DNA of 64,000 nt from Phyto melanocephala. Taxonomy: Eukaryota > Arthropoda > Insecta > Diptera > Rhinophoridae. This document shows positions 1 to 12,762 of the stretch, in pieces (position 1 is the stretch's first letter; each line of letters starts with the position of its first letter). The stretch is taken from NCBI GenBank assembly GCA_941918925.1, contig OW799233.1, forward strand, positions 132,896,333-132,960,332, given 5' to 3'. The notes under the pieces are model-generated. The model worked only from the letters and a program-made list of their open reading frames with translations, ran no database searches and was not told where the DNA came from. The position numbers and the translations under genes were made by a program.

Positions 1-1148
1 AACCTACTATCTTTGTTTTATTTTATTTTTATTTAATTTTTGGATCTTTCTTTTTTCGCATTTAAGTAATCGCCTTTACGACGCGCCTTTTTAATATTTT
101 AGATATAAAAGCTTCTTTTGCTTTTTGACAATAAAAACGAGACGATCGTTCAAAATTTTTGTTTTAAGTTTAAACGTTTTTTTGTTTTTATTTTTTTTTG
201 CGGAAAGTATGTGTAAATATTTATATTATACATGTGTATGTGTTTTAGCACAATTCAACATGTGAAAAAAGTTTTGCGTTTGAATTTCGATATTTCTTCT
301 TTTTGTTTGTTTGTTCCCTCTCTTTGTAAAATGCACAAATTTCAGCTGTATGAATGTTTGTGTGTATGCATGTACTCGCATGTATATCCTTTTTTGCGTT
401 TTGTTTTTCTTTTGACAATTGTTTGCCTATTGTGCCAAAACTAAATGTCTATCCTTTTGTTTACCTAAATATGTAAAAAAAACTCACATGTTTATGCGTA
501 TGTATGTATGTGCGTTTGCATTTTTTTGTTCATTTTCTAAATTTTTATTTTATGTATAGATTTGCTGGTTTTGTTTGCTTTTTTTGTAGTAAATTATTTT
601 TTCGTTGGTTTTCATTGTTCCTTAATGTTTGTTGTAAATTAAGCTCTGTTTTTTCTTGAACATTTATGGCTTTTTTTATACAATTGTTATATGTAATTTT
701 GATACCATGGCAGAAAAAGTGCAAAAATAAAAAAACTTGAATGATTTGTATAATATTTTTTTATTTTTATATGATGTATTTTGGTTTTATTCTTTCTACC
801 CATTTGCCTCTTTTTAATTTGTTTGCGTTTTTTAAAATTAGTGCTTTAGAATTTGTAAAAAAGAGCAGCATGTTAGTGGGTTTTGTAGTGAATTCAATTC
901 AATTTAGTTTTTTTTTTTTTTTTTTTTTGTATAAAAAAACAGGGTTTTAATCCTGGGAATGAAAGTGAAAAATCCCTAAAACTTGGGATATTAATTGTAT
1001 GTAAAAATCACGCTTGGGTTTTGAACTATATTTTTTTTTCTAGAATCTTTATAAAATGTATTAACAGTTAATGGGTGCAAGGCCAAATGCTTTTCCTCAT
1101 TTTAAGCGTAAAATTCTAAGCAATAAAGGCGAAACCCTTAGAAAAACT
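1..1148. other. AT-rich non-coding stretch
   Basis: T-rich sequence with long T runs (for example near 910-928) and scattered TGTATG motifs. Open frames here are short, low in complexity and match no family I recognise. No RNA gene, repeat boundary or promoter could be supported. Confidence 0.6.
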
Positions 1149-1360
1149 CAAGGCATATTTATTCATCAGGTAATTGCAGTTCGGAGAGAATTTTTTGTTT
1201 ATATTTTTTATATATGATGTTTGACATTTGAAATTAATTAGAAAAGCGAGGAAATTGTTTTTTATTTATGTATGTATTATGACAGCTGAAATTACAAATA
1301 AGTAATAAAAAAAATAATCAGCTGACGAATCAAGAGTACCTGATGAATAAATATGCCTTG
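1149..1360. mobile_element. CAAGG MITE, family A, 212 bp
   Basis: The element begins CAAGGCATATTTATTCATCA and ends with the reverse complement of that sequence, so the terminal inverted repeat is over 20 bp. An internal CAGCTGA motif lies near the right end. It has no coding capacity. The flanks gaaaaact (1141-1148) and acaaaact (1361-1368) look like a decayed 8-bp target duplication. The same family recurs at 12160-12754 and 13139-13346 in the opposite orientation. CA...TG ends with an 8-bp duplication suggest hAT-type mobilisation; that superfamily assignment is inference. Confidence 0.85.
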
Positions 1361-3709
1361 ACAAAACTAAAGAGTTATGATGTTTCAATTATCAAGATAT
1401 GTTTTCAGACCTTTTTGATTTGTGTAAAAAATATAAGTCCACTTAAGGAATGAAGAAAATAATAACAATTTGTTTTGGTGTTATTGTTTATGATATCGGA
1501 AAAGTTACATTCTTGTGCAGAAGATTAAGGTTAAACAAAAGTTTATTGACTACAATGATCATGCGGTTTCATCTTCCCTGACATTCTATTGTATGAATTT
1601 TGCAGGTAAAAAATCCATGATAATAAGCGAAAATTGAACAATGCCTTCAAATAAAACACAATCAAGATCATCGCTCAAACAGCTCAAACGTAGACAGGAT
1701 CATTATAAGTATAATATATGCCGAGATTAATAAGATGTCATATTGTATACATAAATAGTTCCGGGCAATATCGCAAAAAAATAAAAATAAGAAATGCAAA
1801 AAGCAGAAATAAACGAATAACTTCCCAAATTTTTTACAATAGCGGATTTCACTCTTCACTCTTGCAAATAAGGGATTTTAAAAGGTTTCGATTCAAAAGT
1901 ATTGTAGACAGTATGTGGTTTGATTAATGTCAGGACTGGAATCATGTGCCATAATTTGACAGAGATGGCAATCCTATCTAGGTTAATTTTAATGCAACTT
2001 GCTAAGGAACTCGGGCTATCTATCCCTTATTCATTGTTATCCGCTACGAGGCTATGTAGTTAATATGCAACAGAATCTGATGTGAGGTACGAAAGAAGCC
2101 CAACAATTCACCAACTAACTACTTCTATTGAAAGGCAACAGCACCTCTTAAAAATATATAGTTACCTATTAAACTATCATTCTTTGTTTCTGCTTAGGCG
2201 GGAACACCACCACAGATACTCAAGTGGTTGCCCGAAGTTCGATCAAGGTCGACAATCAGTTAATAAAGCACGCTGGAGTCTATTTACCCTCTTGGGATTA
2301 ACAACGACCACCACGACGAGATGTTAACTATAATCAGTCTATAGAACGAGTCATAAGAACATATTGATTTTCGCGGTACCAGTAAGAATTTGACCAGAGC
2401 TTTTTCTGAGAGAAACCAGAAGATTGATCCCAACTCTCTATCCAATACTGACAATACACCTTGGTTTAAAACTAGCTAAAAAGGTATGCCCTAGAGGGAA
2501 GCTTTGTAGACAGTCGGCTTTTTAGTGGGTACAGGTAACTTCAAACTTTCATAAACTTAAAACTCTTGCGGACTTTTAATTCTGGGAAAATTACAACGAC
2601 GATTTAAGCAAATTTTTAATTTTTAATGATATTCATCCTTGTTTTGAACATCAGTACCAATGCATATTTATTCAACATCGTTGATTATCTTAACATATAC
2701 TTGAATTTATACACAATTTTAATCTTAGAATGGTTGTTTATGCTTTTTCTAAATCAATTATTTTCTGTATTTAATGCTCTAAGGATTGCGATTTTTACAT
2801 AAACAGTTTCAGAAGTTGTCTCCTACTTGTTTCGGTTTTAACGCAACGTATTGGAAGGCCATAGTAATGCTGATAAACAAAATAGCGTATCTGTTCTATG
2901 ATACGGGTGTCTAAATATGAACTCTTATTTGTACTAAAAGAAATAATGACTGTTACTAGTTTATGGTTCTTCAAATTGGCTTTTAATTGATAGAATAGAA
3001 ATATTTGAAATTAATAGGAGGGACCACAAATGATAAAAAAAAAAAACTCTGCTCTTTTACACTACTGTTGGTTTTGCTAGAGATCAACATTTTTTAATGA
3101 CGAAAATTTTATTTTATAGATTGTTTCATTCAATTTATTAAAAGGATTTTTGTACTTTCGTTACTGAACTTTGTTTATTTGCTTGTTTAAGTTTTGTTCT
3201 GAAGGAAATGAGTTATTTGCTTTCACAGAATTTTCAGCCGACCAGATGCGGCAGGATGCTGCTCAATTCGTTGAGCAATAAGTAAGTTATTATTCAATTA
3301 ACTAATAAAAAAAATAGCAACTTTTAAACATAAGTTATTCAAGAAAATCGTTCTTTCGATTCATCGTCTTTCCTTGATATCTCTATATGTATTTAAATTT
3401 CTTGACATTAACTTGTTTTTTATCAAGCCACAATTATACAGGTATATGCGAACAACAAAGCAACTTTATAGGGGATTTTTTCAGTCAAGTCAAATTCGTA
3501 TATACAGAAATGGAAGAGTTGTTATAATCTATTTTACTTAAAAAAATTTCTTATAAAATGATATCTATAACTGAAACTAATAACTAAGGATGGTAAAACA
3601 AAAATATAAATAAAATTATTATATTTGTTGTTAACGAAGTACACTTAAGTTAATTGTTCAGTACCAAAACGAAAATTCCATTTACCATCAATGCATAAAT
3701 AAATGAAAT
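1361..3709. other. Unassigned stretch with a less AT-rich island
   Basis: Most of this is AT-rich and featureless. From about 1950 to 2560 the base composition is visibly more balanced, with phrases such as ccaccacgacgagatg near 2309-2324. That texture can mark an old retroelement LTR or an exon. I found neither LTR ends nor a long frame (best about 80 codons, unrecognised), so the island stays unexplained. Confidence 0.4.
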
Positions 3710-3782
3710 CTAGGTGAATTCAACATACATTATGGTTCCCGATCAGCTGTTTCCACGGGGTTACCAGTATGAATATGCCTTG
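3710..3782. mobile_element. Short CAAGG-type MITE relic
   Basis: The right end, ccagtatgaatatgccttg, closely resembles CAAGG-family termini, and the left end ctaggtgaattcaac resembles the family B left end. Between them is a CAGCTG-containing core. At 73 bp this would be an internally deleted family B copy. No target duplication is visible, so the assignment is tentative. Confidence 0.4.
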
Positions 3783-4930
3783 ATTTTTTCAAAATGTTTT
3801 ATTTCTATTATATGTTTGTATGTATATGTATGTAATTTTTTCACAAAATTTTTAGAGAAACTTTTTTAAATTTTTAAGTTTTTTTTCAATCTGACAAACT
3901 GCATTTCTATATAATCCCCTTACGAAACTCATAAAATTATAAACGTTTTTTTTTGACAGATTTCCATTTACTTTAAATGGTTATTTGTGATTTTTCTGTT
4001 TGTTTCCTTTCATATTTTAATTTATTTTTCTTTTGTAAACTTTGTAATATTATACATAAAACACGAACACATAAACATGAACACATGTACACATCTAAAA
4101 AAGCTAAAAAATTAATTATAATATTTGGTGTGTGTTTGTATGCCAGTGTATACAATACGAACTTGTTTTCATATTATTTTGGCAAAATAAAAAATTCACA
4201 AATAAAAAGGGTGTAGCCTAGAGGGGCTTTTCTTTTGTAAACCTTTGTATTTATCATTATAAAGGGATTGTTTGTTTGTTCGGTAGATTTTTGTGTTTTT
4301 TTTTTCTCAATTGTCATACATATGTAACATGAACGAGTTTTTTAAGTAAATTTTACTTTGTAAAAAAGCACCAATACATACAAAAAATCCATTTAGAAAT
4401 TGTAACTACAATGATTGAGTATAACAAGGGCATACAAATATTAAATAGACATTGTGAAATTTATATTTTCAACAACAAACAATAATAAAATAAATCTTTG
4501 AAATATCCGCAATTAATTAACATGAAATTCAAACAATTGCAATATAAACGTAAAATTACGATCAATATAAAAATATGTAATAAAAATTAGGGATTTTATG
4601 AAAAAAAAGTTCAAACAGTTGTATTTTTAAATTAAACAAAAATATATGTAATGCGAAGAAATGGTTTACAAGCAAAAAGGTTATATTTTGAGACAGAGGG
4701 CTTAAAAAGTAAGTGTTTTCACCTAAAGAAAAAACATGGTTGTGATAATCATAATCTAATATTGGAATATTGGAAGCAATTTATTTCAGCTCAATGCTGC
4801 TTGTAGGAGTTTACTGAAACAAATGTATTAAAAAAATTAATTAATATGACCATTGTGTATAAATTTAGTTAAATTATAATCATGTGATGGCAATAGGTTC
4901 GTATCCCAGCCACTCCCACTAAAACATACG

Positions 4931-5561
4931 TTTTTATACCCTTCACCTGTGGTGCACAAGGGTATATATAAATAGCTTTGTAATTCCGTTTGTAATTTCT
5001 ACAATTTTCATTTCCAACCCCATAAAGTATATATTTTCTGAAAGCCTCTGAATATAGGAGTCAATTAAGCCCTGACCGTCTGTCTGTGTGTTGGTTGAAA
5101 TCAACTTTTAAAAGCAACTATATGTTCCTCAGATCTGAGTATGGTATCAATCTCTTGGAAATATCCGGGAATGAATCGCTATTGAAACTCAGCACAATCG
5201 CCCTATAACTTTCTGAGATATGAGCAAAAAACCACGACCACCTGGCATCGAGCCAGCTGAGCCATTTTTTAATTTAAAAAAAAAAAAATTTTTTTTTAAT
5301 TTTTTAAAATTTTTTTTTATTGTTGTTTTTTTGTTTTTAATACATTTTTTTTTATTTTTTTAGAAATTTTTTTTTTGGAAACATACATATGTACGTAAAC
5401 TCAATTTATAATTTTGCAATGGGATGTTTTGTATATGTATGTACGTATTTCATATGAGTTGAATAATACAATGAATGATACATACAATTGTTATTGCATG
5501 AATACACGTTGTGAAGGGTATATAAGATTCGGCACGGCTGAATATAGCACTTTTACTTGTT
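4931..5561 (-). repeat. TATACCC-ended interspersed repeat (copy 1)
   Basis: It runs from tttttatacccttcacc to gaagggtatataagattcgg, followed by a CGGCTGAATATAGCAC-like end and ttttacttgt. Inside are the phrases also seen at 15785-16222: a tract related to the GACGGACAGACGG motif, the cataaagtatatattttctg segment and accacgaccacc. The central part is an A/T homopolymer-rich stretch. It has no coding capacity. The repeat is non-autonomous and of unknown class; similar sequences are familiar from higher flies, but I cannot name the family. Confidence 0.7.
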
Positions 5562-5669
5562 AGATATATATATGTTTCAGTTACTTATTTTATGTTATAA
5601 TTATAATTGTGCGGAATGAACCATTTAATGATAAATATATATGCTGCCACCTATAGAAGTTTCTTCGCT

Positions 5670-5806
5670 CTGAACATACTTCTCAATAAAGTATATATTT
5701 CTCAATTTAAAAGTAATTTCTAGTATGGTAAATTGAGCTCAATAAGTCCTTCAATTGCGATAACATTATAAATTGACAATTAAGGCGCGTGTGATAACAA
5801 AGTTAT
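5670..5806. repeat. Unclassified repeat family E, copy 1
   Basis: Shares an extended alignable block with 52866-53037: catacttctcaa, aaagtatatat, ctcaattta, then ataaattgacaattaaggcg. The ends are not defined by inverted repeats, so the class is unknown. Confidence 0.6.
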
Positions 5807-8800
5807 CTTACTATGGTTTTTTAATACTAATTTGTTTACTAATGCTCTTCTCCTTACTGAATTAATTTTGTTCATATAAAAGTCTGATTTGTGTAAAAAT
5901 TAAACACAAATTTTGAAAAGATTTAAAATATTGAAGAAATAATAAAAAACGATTAAATGTAATATAATATCGGTATAGACATTTGTGTTTGTAAAGTTAA
6001 CTATAGTCAATATAGAAAAATATTAATCTTCTTTAATTGTTGAACTGTTGATTGCATTTGTAACATAATAATATAATTAAATATTGTAGTTTTATTTATT
6101 ATCTCTTAGAATTGAAATATGTATATGACAGATCGAAAAAATAAACAAAATTAAGATTTAAAATTTTTGTTTTTTATATAGATTAGTCTACTTTGTATTT
6201 CAGGAAAACATTAAGACTAAATTCAAGATTAAGTGTTTGTTGTGTACCATCTCTGTTTGTCTTATGTTAAAAATGAAACTTAACAAATAAGTTAAATTTT
6301 TGAACACACAATATAAGATTTTGAATGCACGCATAAAACGTAATTTTTAGAGCATGAACTTTATTTCCTTGCGTAAAACTTTTATAAGTATTTGGTGGTA
6401 ATGAGTTCTAAAAATTGCTTGAATTAAATATTTAAGACAGAATTATTGTATGTTATGAGCTATCCCAACAACAAAGTTCATTTCCAAAAGCTCTTCTTGA
6501 ATCGCTTATTTTGTGCTTACCTATTGCTAATAGCACTTATAATAGCCATGATTCTCACTTCTTAGGTCTCTATTATTCAATTAGTAAATGCTAATCTCAA
6601 GCATGAGCAGCTTAACCATGTCTAATCATACACATGGCTGAAAGATGGTAGCGAGAAATAGAATAAAATACTATTGCATTAAATTTTTCTGCTGCTGATA
6701 TAATAAGCTTTGTTGTGCTTTCGTATAAAAACAGAATTAATATTTCCATGTATACAATACGGCAAGTGAATGATTTACCGCTTAAGAAATTTGAACAAAT
6801 TTTTGGTGGGATATGTCATGTATTCTTTTTGAATGTGATTCCAATAGTCTATCAAAGCAACATGTTGGCAAAATAAACCAATAAACCATTTAAATATAAA
6901 CAAACAGCTACAGCTAAATCAATTTTTTTACATAAAAAATAAATAAATAATAATTAGTTCCAATTACGTTCAAATCTTGTAAAAAAAATTTGAGTTTATA
7001 AATGTTTTAAAGTTTCATAATTAAAAGTGTGAACGTATCTAAAACAATTCAATATTATTTGAAGTCAAAATTATTTATTTTTTACCTTCTGCTTAAAATA
7101 ATATTTTATATACAGGATTTCTGGTTTCTGTTGAAAGCTAAGATCCAATTTTTTAAATGCTTAATTGGTGTAATGGTATTCAATACACCGAGTTTGTAAC
7201 ACAAATAAAATTTATTATTATTTTTTTTTTCTTTTTATCAATTTTGAAACATTTTATATAAGTTTTTAAGATTTTTAAAATTAAGTATTGCACACATTTC
7301 ATAAAAGAATATAAATTTTTTTTAATAATTATTTTTTATTTTATAATTTTGCATATTTTTTTGTTTATTATTTTTTGTATAGAGATCTTTTAAATCAAGC
7401 TGTTTTGTCTTATTTAGTTTTAAAATGAATGTTTGGCTTAAGTTTTTTTTGTTTTTATTATTTTTTTTTTAGTTTTAAGCGCCACTTGAAAAATGTATCT
7501 TAGAAATATTGAAAGTTGTCCGTATGATTCGCGTGCCACAACGTTGCGGATGCAGTTGTTTTAAGCGAGTGCTCGTTGCAAATATTGAAAATAACACTAA
7601 AAGTCTAAAAGGCATTAGAAATAAGTACTTGCAACAAACCTAAACATGATTAAGTTTATTCTGGTTGTTGTTATTGTCTTTCTATTCTTCAGGTTGTTGC
7701 AACAGTAGAAAGAAACAAGCCAGACAAACGCAATGCAATGTTCTTTCAATTATACGAGATGGATGCACTTAAGCAGCAGCAACAACAACACCACATACAC
7801 GAGAAAAATCACAATTTTCATAGAAGAAGGAAGACATAGCCAAGGAAAACATGCCGTTTTAAGTTGTTGCACCGTTTAAAAATGCAGCTGCAGCATTAAG
7901 ACTAACAACAACATACTGCAAACAGTAGTGCATTAAACCGCTTTTTGCAGTTAGAAAAGATTGTTTTCTGGACGTTGTTGTTGCTGTTAATGTTTGAATG
8001 TGTGTGTGTGTGTTGTAGTTTACCAATAACAGTGTATGTTTAAGTTTAATGAATCAGGTTCCTCTAAGTCAAGATGTTCTTGATACAGGTTCCGTGCATT
8101 TAGAAGGCAATATGAACAAGAAAAAATAATAAAAAAAACAGTTATAAATGACCAGTATCAAACAGTTTTTTTTTGTACTTCGTTACGTTCAAAGCAATAG
8201 AAGTGTTTATTGAAAAATGGAAGAGGCTAGCAAAAACAAACATGTGCCACATGTAGCATATACATATATAATGAATATGATGTTAATCTTTCAGCTACAT
8301 TAGCACACTCTCAACAAGGTACAAGTTGATGTCATCCAAATTCAAACTATCTGCGAGTCTTTATGACAAAGGGAGTGTAACAGATACAACAATAAAAATA
8401 ATCTTTATTTCTCCCTCAAGAACTTAAATCTAACGTCTAAAGTTTACGAATTTTGTATCTTCCAGAATATTTCGCTTGACTGCAAAAAGTATCTGAAAAC
8501 CAGAAATACATACAATTAAACGAGAAAAAAAGAACAGTTGTTGATCAACGAAAGGCGCGATGTATTATAATATAATGCGAATAAAAAAAATTCGCAATAC
8601 AGATAGATACACACACACACACATTCTAGCAACGCTCCACTGTAGCCACCAACCACCACCAAATGCTAATCATCGTTTTTTTGTCTTTCTTCTATTCTTT
8701 AAAATATTTTTTACATTCTTTCTGTAAATCTATAAAAGATCACAAAAACAAATACACACACATACTTTTAACATAAACAAAACGTTGTGCAAAAAAATAA

Positions 8801-9877
8801 ATAAATAAATGCCTGCTTTTTAATAAAAACCTTTAAGATACAACTTGTACTACTAGAGCTCATACGATGTGAGTATATAGTAGATATACTATACATGAGT
8901 ATCTGTTAGATCGTTTATTGTTTGGCGAAGCGCATAGATCGCAAAATTTAGCAAAACGCACACCCATACAGAGAAACAGGGAGTGTAATTTTAATTAATA
9001 CTGATCTTAGATTATGAGTAACATTGTTAGAAATGAAAAAAGAGAGCAAAGAGTGATTTTAAAACAACTGTGCGAAATTACGAGAGTTTGCAAAAATTAA
9101 AAAAAAAATATACAAAAATAAAAATAATAAAAACATATACAAATGCACATATGAATACGCCTCAGTTCAGCTAACGTTTATGTGAAGTTGACGTTTACGC
9201 TAACGTCTGCATGGACTATTTTTTACATAAATACATTATTCTCTAATTCAGCATATATTTTGTAAATATATATACCAGTTTTTGGAGATAAAAGAGATTG
9301 GCGAAAAATCTTGTTTTGTCTTTTTGAAAGAGCAAATTAAATTCATAGTGCAGATTTTAGAAGAAATGTTAATAGAGGTTTTTGTTAAATTTCTTAAGGG
9401 ACACAATTATAATAAAATTGAGGAATAAAAAACGGGTGCCCCGTTTATGTAATAAAATATACAAAAAATTAATATTATTTAAAAAAATTAAGCAACATTT
9501 TATATACTAAATGTATTTAAAACCAACAAATATTCATTTAAGACCCAACAAATCATGTTGATCCTCTTGACTTTCTGAATCAAAGTAGCTATGCCCGCCT
9601 GTTTGTTCAAAATTATCTACTGAAATTGAGTTCGAGTTTCTATACAAAGTCTGATATTAACTATTAGTTTAATCGCTTGATTGAGATTAAAAGCCTGGTA
9701 TGAAAAAAATTATTAAAATATATGCAAAGGCGAAGAAGGAATTATATGCAATTTAACCACTTACCTTGAAATTTTTCAAATCAACTTGGTTAAAATCCAA
9801 TTTTATCGGCTAGAGAGAAAAATTAATGAAGCAATGTATGGACCAAAATACTCAATATACATATACATACTACGTAG
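5807..9877. other. Four-kilobase stretch without recognisable genes or elements
   Basis: AT-rich sequence with few repeats. From about 7480 to 8900 it has the texture of fly intron or untranslated sequence: gttgttgttattg-like and caacaacaac tracts, (GT)n near 8000-8014 and (AC)n near 8609-8624. I see no convincing splice-bounded open frame. This could be unique host DNA, but no gene can be supported. Confidence 0.5.
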
Positions 9878-10480
9878 GTAGGTAGGAAAGGGGGATGCAG
9901 TAAGCAATAATTACCTCCAACACCTACACTCGGAGACCAATATGGTCCATTGTGTTTCCCTTTTTATATGAAAGATAGAGGATTGATTAGAAAAAGAAAG
10001 AAGGTTTCTGAAGATTTAGTAAATGAAAATAATATGAAAATAATTAGTAAGAAATATAATAGAAGAAAGAAACACAGATTCCCTCCTAGCCCCATTGTAT
10101 GTTCACCAGCCACACGATCCCCATGATGAATCCAATGATATTCTCCAGTTTGCACTCCGAAACATCACCCAACTCATTGTGGAATCGTCTACCTAACCAC
10201 TTAAGCCTGTGATTCTGTACCCTCGGTCAGTGACAGACAATGTGTTCCATTAGCTCCTCCTTAACTTCGCACATCTTACAATAATCCGGAGTGCCACGAT
10301 TCCATATAGTAATCCTAGCGCTCACAGGACAGTGTTCTGTTAAAACCCCGAGAAGTGGCCCTCAGACATACCCTATCCAGGCCCAGAAATAATGTAGAGG
10401 ACGCTGAATTTAACTTGGGCCATACAGCCCTTGACACTATGCAGCTATAAAGAGCAAATATTTGGTGCAGATTTTTGTCA
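9878..10480 (-). pseudogene. RNase H-bearing LINE 3' end, decayed
   Basis: Minus-strand frames, broken by stops, read LTEHCPVSARI, then CKMCEVKEELMEHIVC, then a basic tail. This is the usual order after the RNase H domain in I/LOA-like non-LTR retrotransposons: a TGHC-type motif, then a CCHC zinc knuckle (CX2C...HX2C). In the knuckle the expected final HC is H-stop. The 3' flank on the minus strand contains atggaccatattggtctccg and ends in ctacctacctacg, a short-repeat tail expected of such elements. Reverse transcriptase and most of RNase H are missing, as in 5'-truncated copies. Clade assignment is tentative. Confidence 0.7.
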
Positions 10481-10484
10481 GGCG

Positions 10485-10825
10485 GCGTGATTGAGCTTTA
10501 CATTTTTGGGGATTAAACTGAACATGCATGTTGACATTATGTGGTATCAGCGAGATGGCGCAAATTTACAAAACAACAACAATCCATATATTACTTAAAG
10601 AAATGTCAACTGGCCACCAAGATCATGCGATTTGAAACTGTGTGAATTTTTTTAGGGCCTTGTGAAACCCTAAGTTTATGTGATTAAGCCAGAAACAATT
10701 TCTGGGCTCAAGTCCGAGATCCAATGCGTCATCGGTGAGACACAACCACACATCATAGCTATGGGGCCATACCAGAAAAGTGCATAAATACCATTCAGGC
10801 AGTGAAGCCTGAGTTATCACTTAAC
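10485..10825 (+). pseudogene. mariner-type transposase C-terminus, relic
   Basis: The frame starting near 10530 reads DIMWYQRDGAN (the family's WFQQDGAT block), then VNWPPRSCDL, then a GLVKP segment matching the LWGYVK region, followed by VYVIKPETI. In mariner transposases these blocks hold the second catalytic Asp and the region around the third acidic residue. Internal stops show it is dead. Only about the last third of the gene remains, without terminal repeats. It lies between a LINE relic and a hAT relic. Confidence 0.75.
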
Positions 10826-11138
10826 ATAATTTAAAATATAGCTGACATTGCATGATTCATAAGAGCAATTGGTTTGTTACAAAATGCTTGTTATTGCTTG
10901 CTTATTCAGTAAGCTCTTTCCATTCACAAAAGCATTGAATCAGTTTGAGTGTTTTGAATATACGCAGAGCTTTTACAGTTAATATACACTTTCCTATATA
11001 ATGATGCGGTAAGTAATTTAAGACTGCATTTAAGGTGGTATTTATTACATTATATTATATTTATTACATATATTATATTTATTACATAGTGTATTTGTTG
11101 TTTTTATTAATTATTGTAATTGGAAATGAAACTATATT

Positions 11139-11462
11139 TTATTCATATTTGTACACCGAATTCAAGAAAATCAAATTTTTTACAGTTTTTGGCCCAATAC
11201 GGTTACGTTTTTCAGTTATTATGTTACCTGCGCCAGAAAAAACTCGTTCTGAAGCTGCGCTGCTTGCAGATATAGCCAACATTTTTTGGGGAAACTTATA
11301 TAACCGAGGGTATTCCGATTTATGACTTTCCCACAACTGCATAACATCAAAATTAAGATCAACTCGTATTTTTAGATAGCTGTAACGGTTTATTTCATCA
11401 GACAACAAGACGAAAAACATCATTTTCAATATTTTTTTTATTTCAGAGTTCATCTTAAACAC
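11139..11462 (-). pseudogene. hAT transposase C-terminal dimerisation domain
   Basis: The 107-codon frame contains LAISASSAASERVFSGAGNI followed by ITEKRNR. This is the conserved hAT dimerisation block (hydrophobic-SSAASERVFS-G-I-KRNRL). The N-terminal BED finger and the catalytic RNase H-like core are absent. Nearby, an imperfect inverted pair (atgattcataagagc near 10852 and gcttttatgaatcat near 11518) and ATTGCTTG motifs on both sides suggest a deletion derivative roughly 10850-11700 long, but I could not fix ends or a target duplication. Probably inactive. Confidence 0.8.
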
Positions 11463-12151
11463 CTATTAAACAAATTAAGGCACTAATTTTGCACTATGCA
11501 ATCAACTTATCACTGAGCTTTTATGAATCATTTAAATGGTTCGTATACAAATCAAAAGATAGTTATAATTTTTGAGTGGTTATTGCTAACGGCATTCAAA
11601 AAGTGACTAAGAAAAGGACAAGCAATTGTGAGAGCACAAACAATGCAAGCAATGTTATTAGTACATATTGATGATTGAAAACAAAACAAAGGCAGTGAGT
11701 TCATACATATAGAAAAAAAGTGAATCAACTCATGAACATCACTGGGCCATACCACGGATGTTTTGTCTTAAACTTAATCGGAAAATTGTCTTTTTTATAA
11801 TTCGATAAAAAGAATGACAACTACTTAAAAAAATACGTGCTTTGATTTTAAAATGAAAAGTCAATTTTTTTAAGGCACAGAAATACATGCGTAATTTTGG
11901 TTCGTAAAAAATTTATTCCTTAAAATGTCACCTTCCGTAGACACAAACGAAAAAGATATAAAAAAACAAAATATTAAAAATCACAGCGAAAAAAGGCATT
12001 CAGCCATACCGTGTAGCTAATAAACAGTAATAGACCAAGTACTGATAAAAATCAAACCAACGGCCTTCGATTTGTCTAAGAATTCGACGTCCTAGATCCT
12101 AAAAGAAGCATATACATACATTTTAAAAATCATTCTTTAATTTTAAAATAA
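11463..12151. other. Flank of the hAT relic, no gene seen
   Basis: Contains subterminal-looking AAGCAAT and ATTGC motifs up to about 11700, then featureless AT-rich DNA. No frame here is recognisable. Confidence 0.5.
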
Positions 12152-12159
12152 GGTAGAAG

Positions 12160-12754
12160 CAAGGCACATTTATTCATCAGGTAGTATTATTTCGTCAGCT
12201 GATTATTTTTTTCTTTACTTATTTTAAATTTCAGCTGTCAAAGTCTATAGATAAAAAACAAATTTCTCTCCTCTCTCCTTTATTTCAAATATCAAACTTC
12301 ATATATTAAAAATATAAACAAAAAAATTCTCTCCGAACTGCAATTACCTCAAGGCGAATTCATACAGGTGAAATTATCAGCCCAGCTGATTGTGAAACAT
12401 TTTGTCAAAATTGGTTGAATTCGCTTTGATTTCATTTATTAATGCAGGGATAGGAAATATGATTTTGGTTTCGGTATTAAACAATTAACTTGAGTGTACT
12501 TTTTTGACAATAAATGTGCTTAATTTATGTATATTTTTTGCTTTTGCGTCATTAATACTGTGTTTAAAAAATTTATATTCTGTTTTTAATCAAATTTTAT
12601 TATATTTAATATGTAAAAACAACTTTTCCATCCCTAATATACGAATTGGCCTTGACATAAAACATCCCATGAAAAGTTGCTTTGTTGTTTCAATTCGCCG
12701 TTGCATATACCTTATGGATATGCCTTGAATTACCTGATGAATTAATATGCCTTG
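12160..12754. mobile_element. CAAGG MITE family A (A1), interrupted
   Basis: Begins CAAGGCACATTTATTCATCA and ends aattaatatgccttg. Without the nested element and its duplicated target it is 209 bp, close to the 212-bp copy at 1149-1360, but in the opposite orientation. Internal landmarks are shared: cagctgattatttttt, then aattctctccgaactgcaat. The nested B1 splits it just inside the right terminal repeat. Confidence 0.9.
12350..12727. mobile_element. CAAGG MITE family B (B1), nested in A1
   Basis: 378 bp, beginning CAAGGCGAATTCATACAGGT and ending ccttatggatatgccttg. It is flanked by perfect 8-bp duplications aattacct at 12342-12349 and 12728-12735. That octamer occurs once in the intact family A copy at 13139-13346, which confirms the insertion. 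There is no coding capacity. Confidence 0.92.
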
Positions 12755-12762
12755 GGTAGAAG

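Noticed and set aside
4894..4912. tRNA-like phrase ggttcgtatcccagcc
   Set aside because: It resembles a T-arm or B box, but no acceptor pairing, D-arm or anticodon arm can be drawn upstream.
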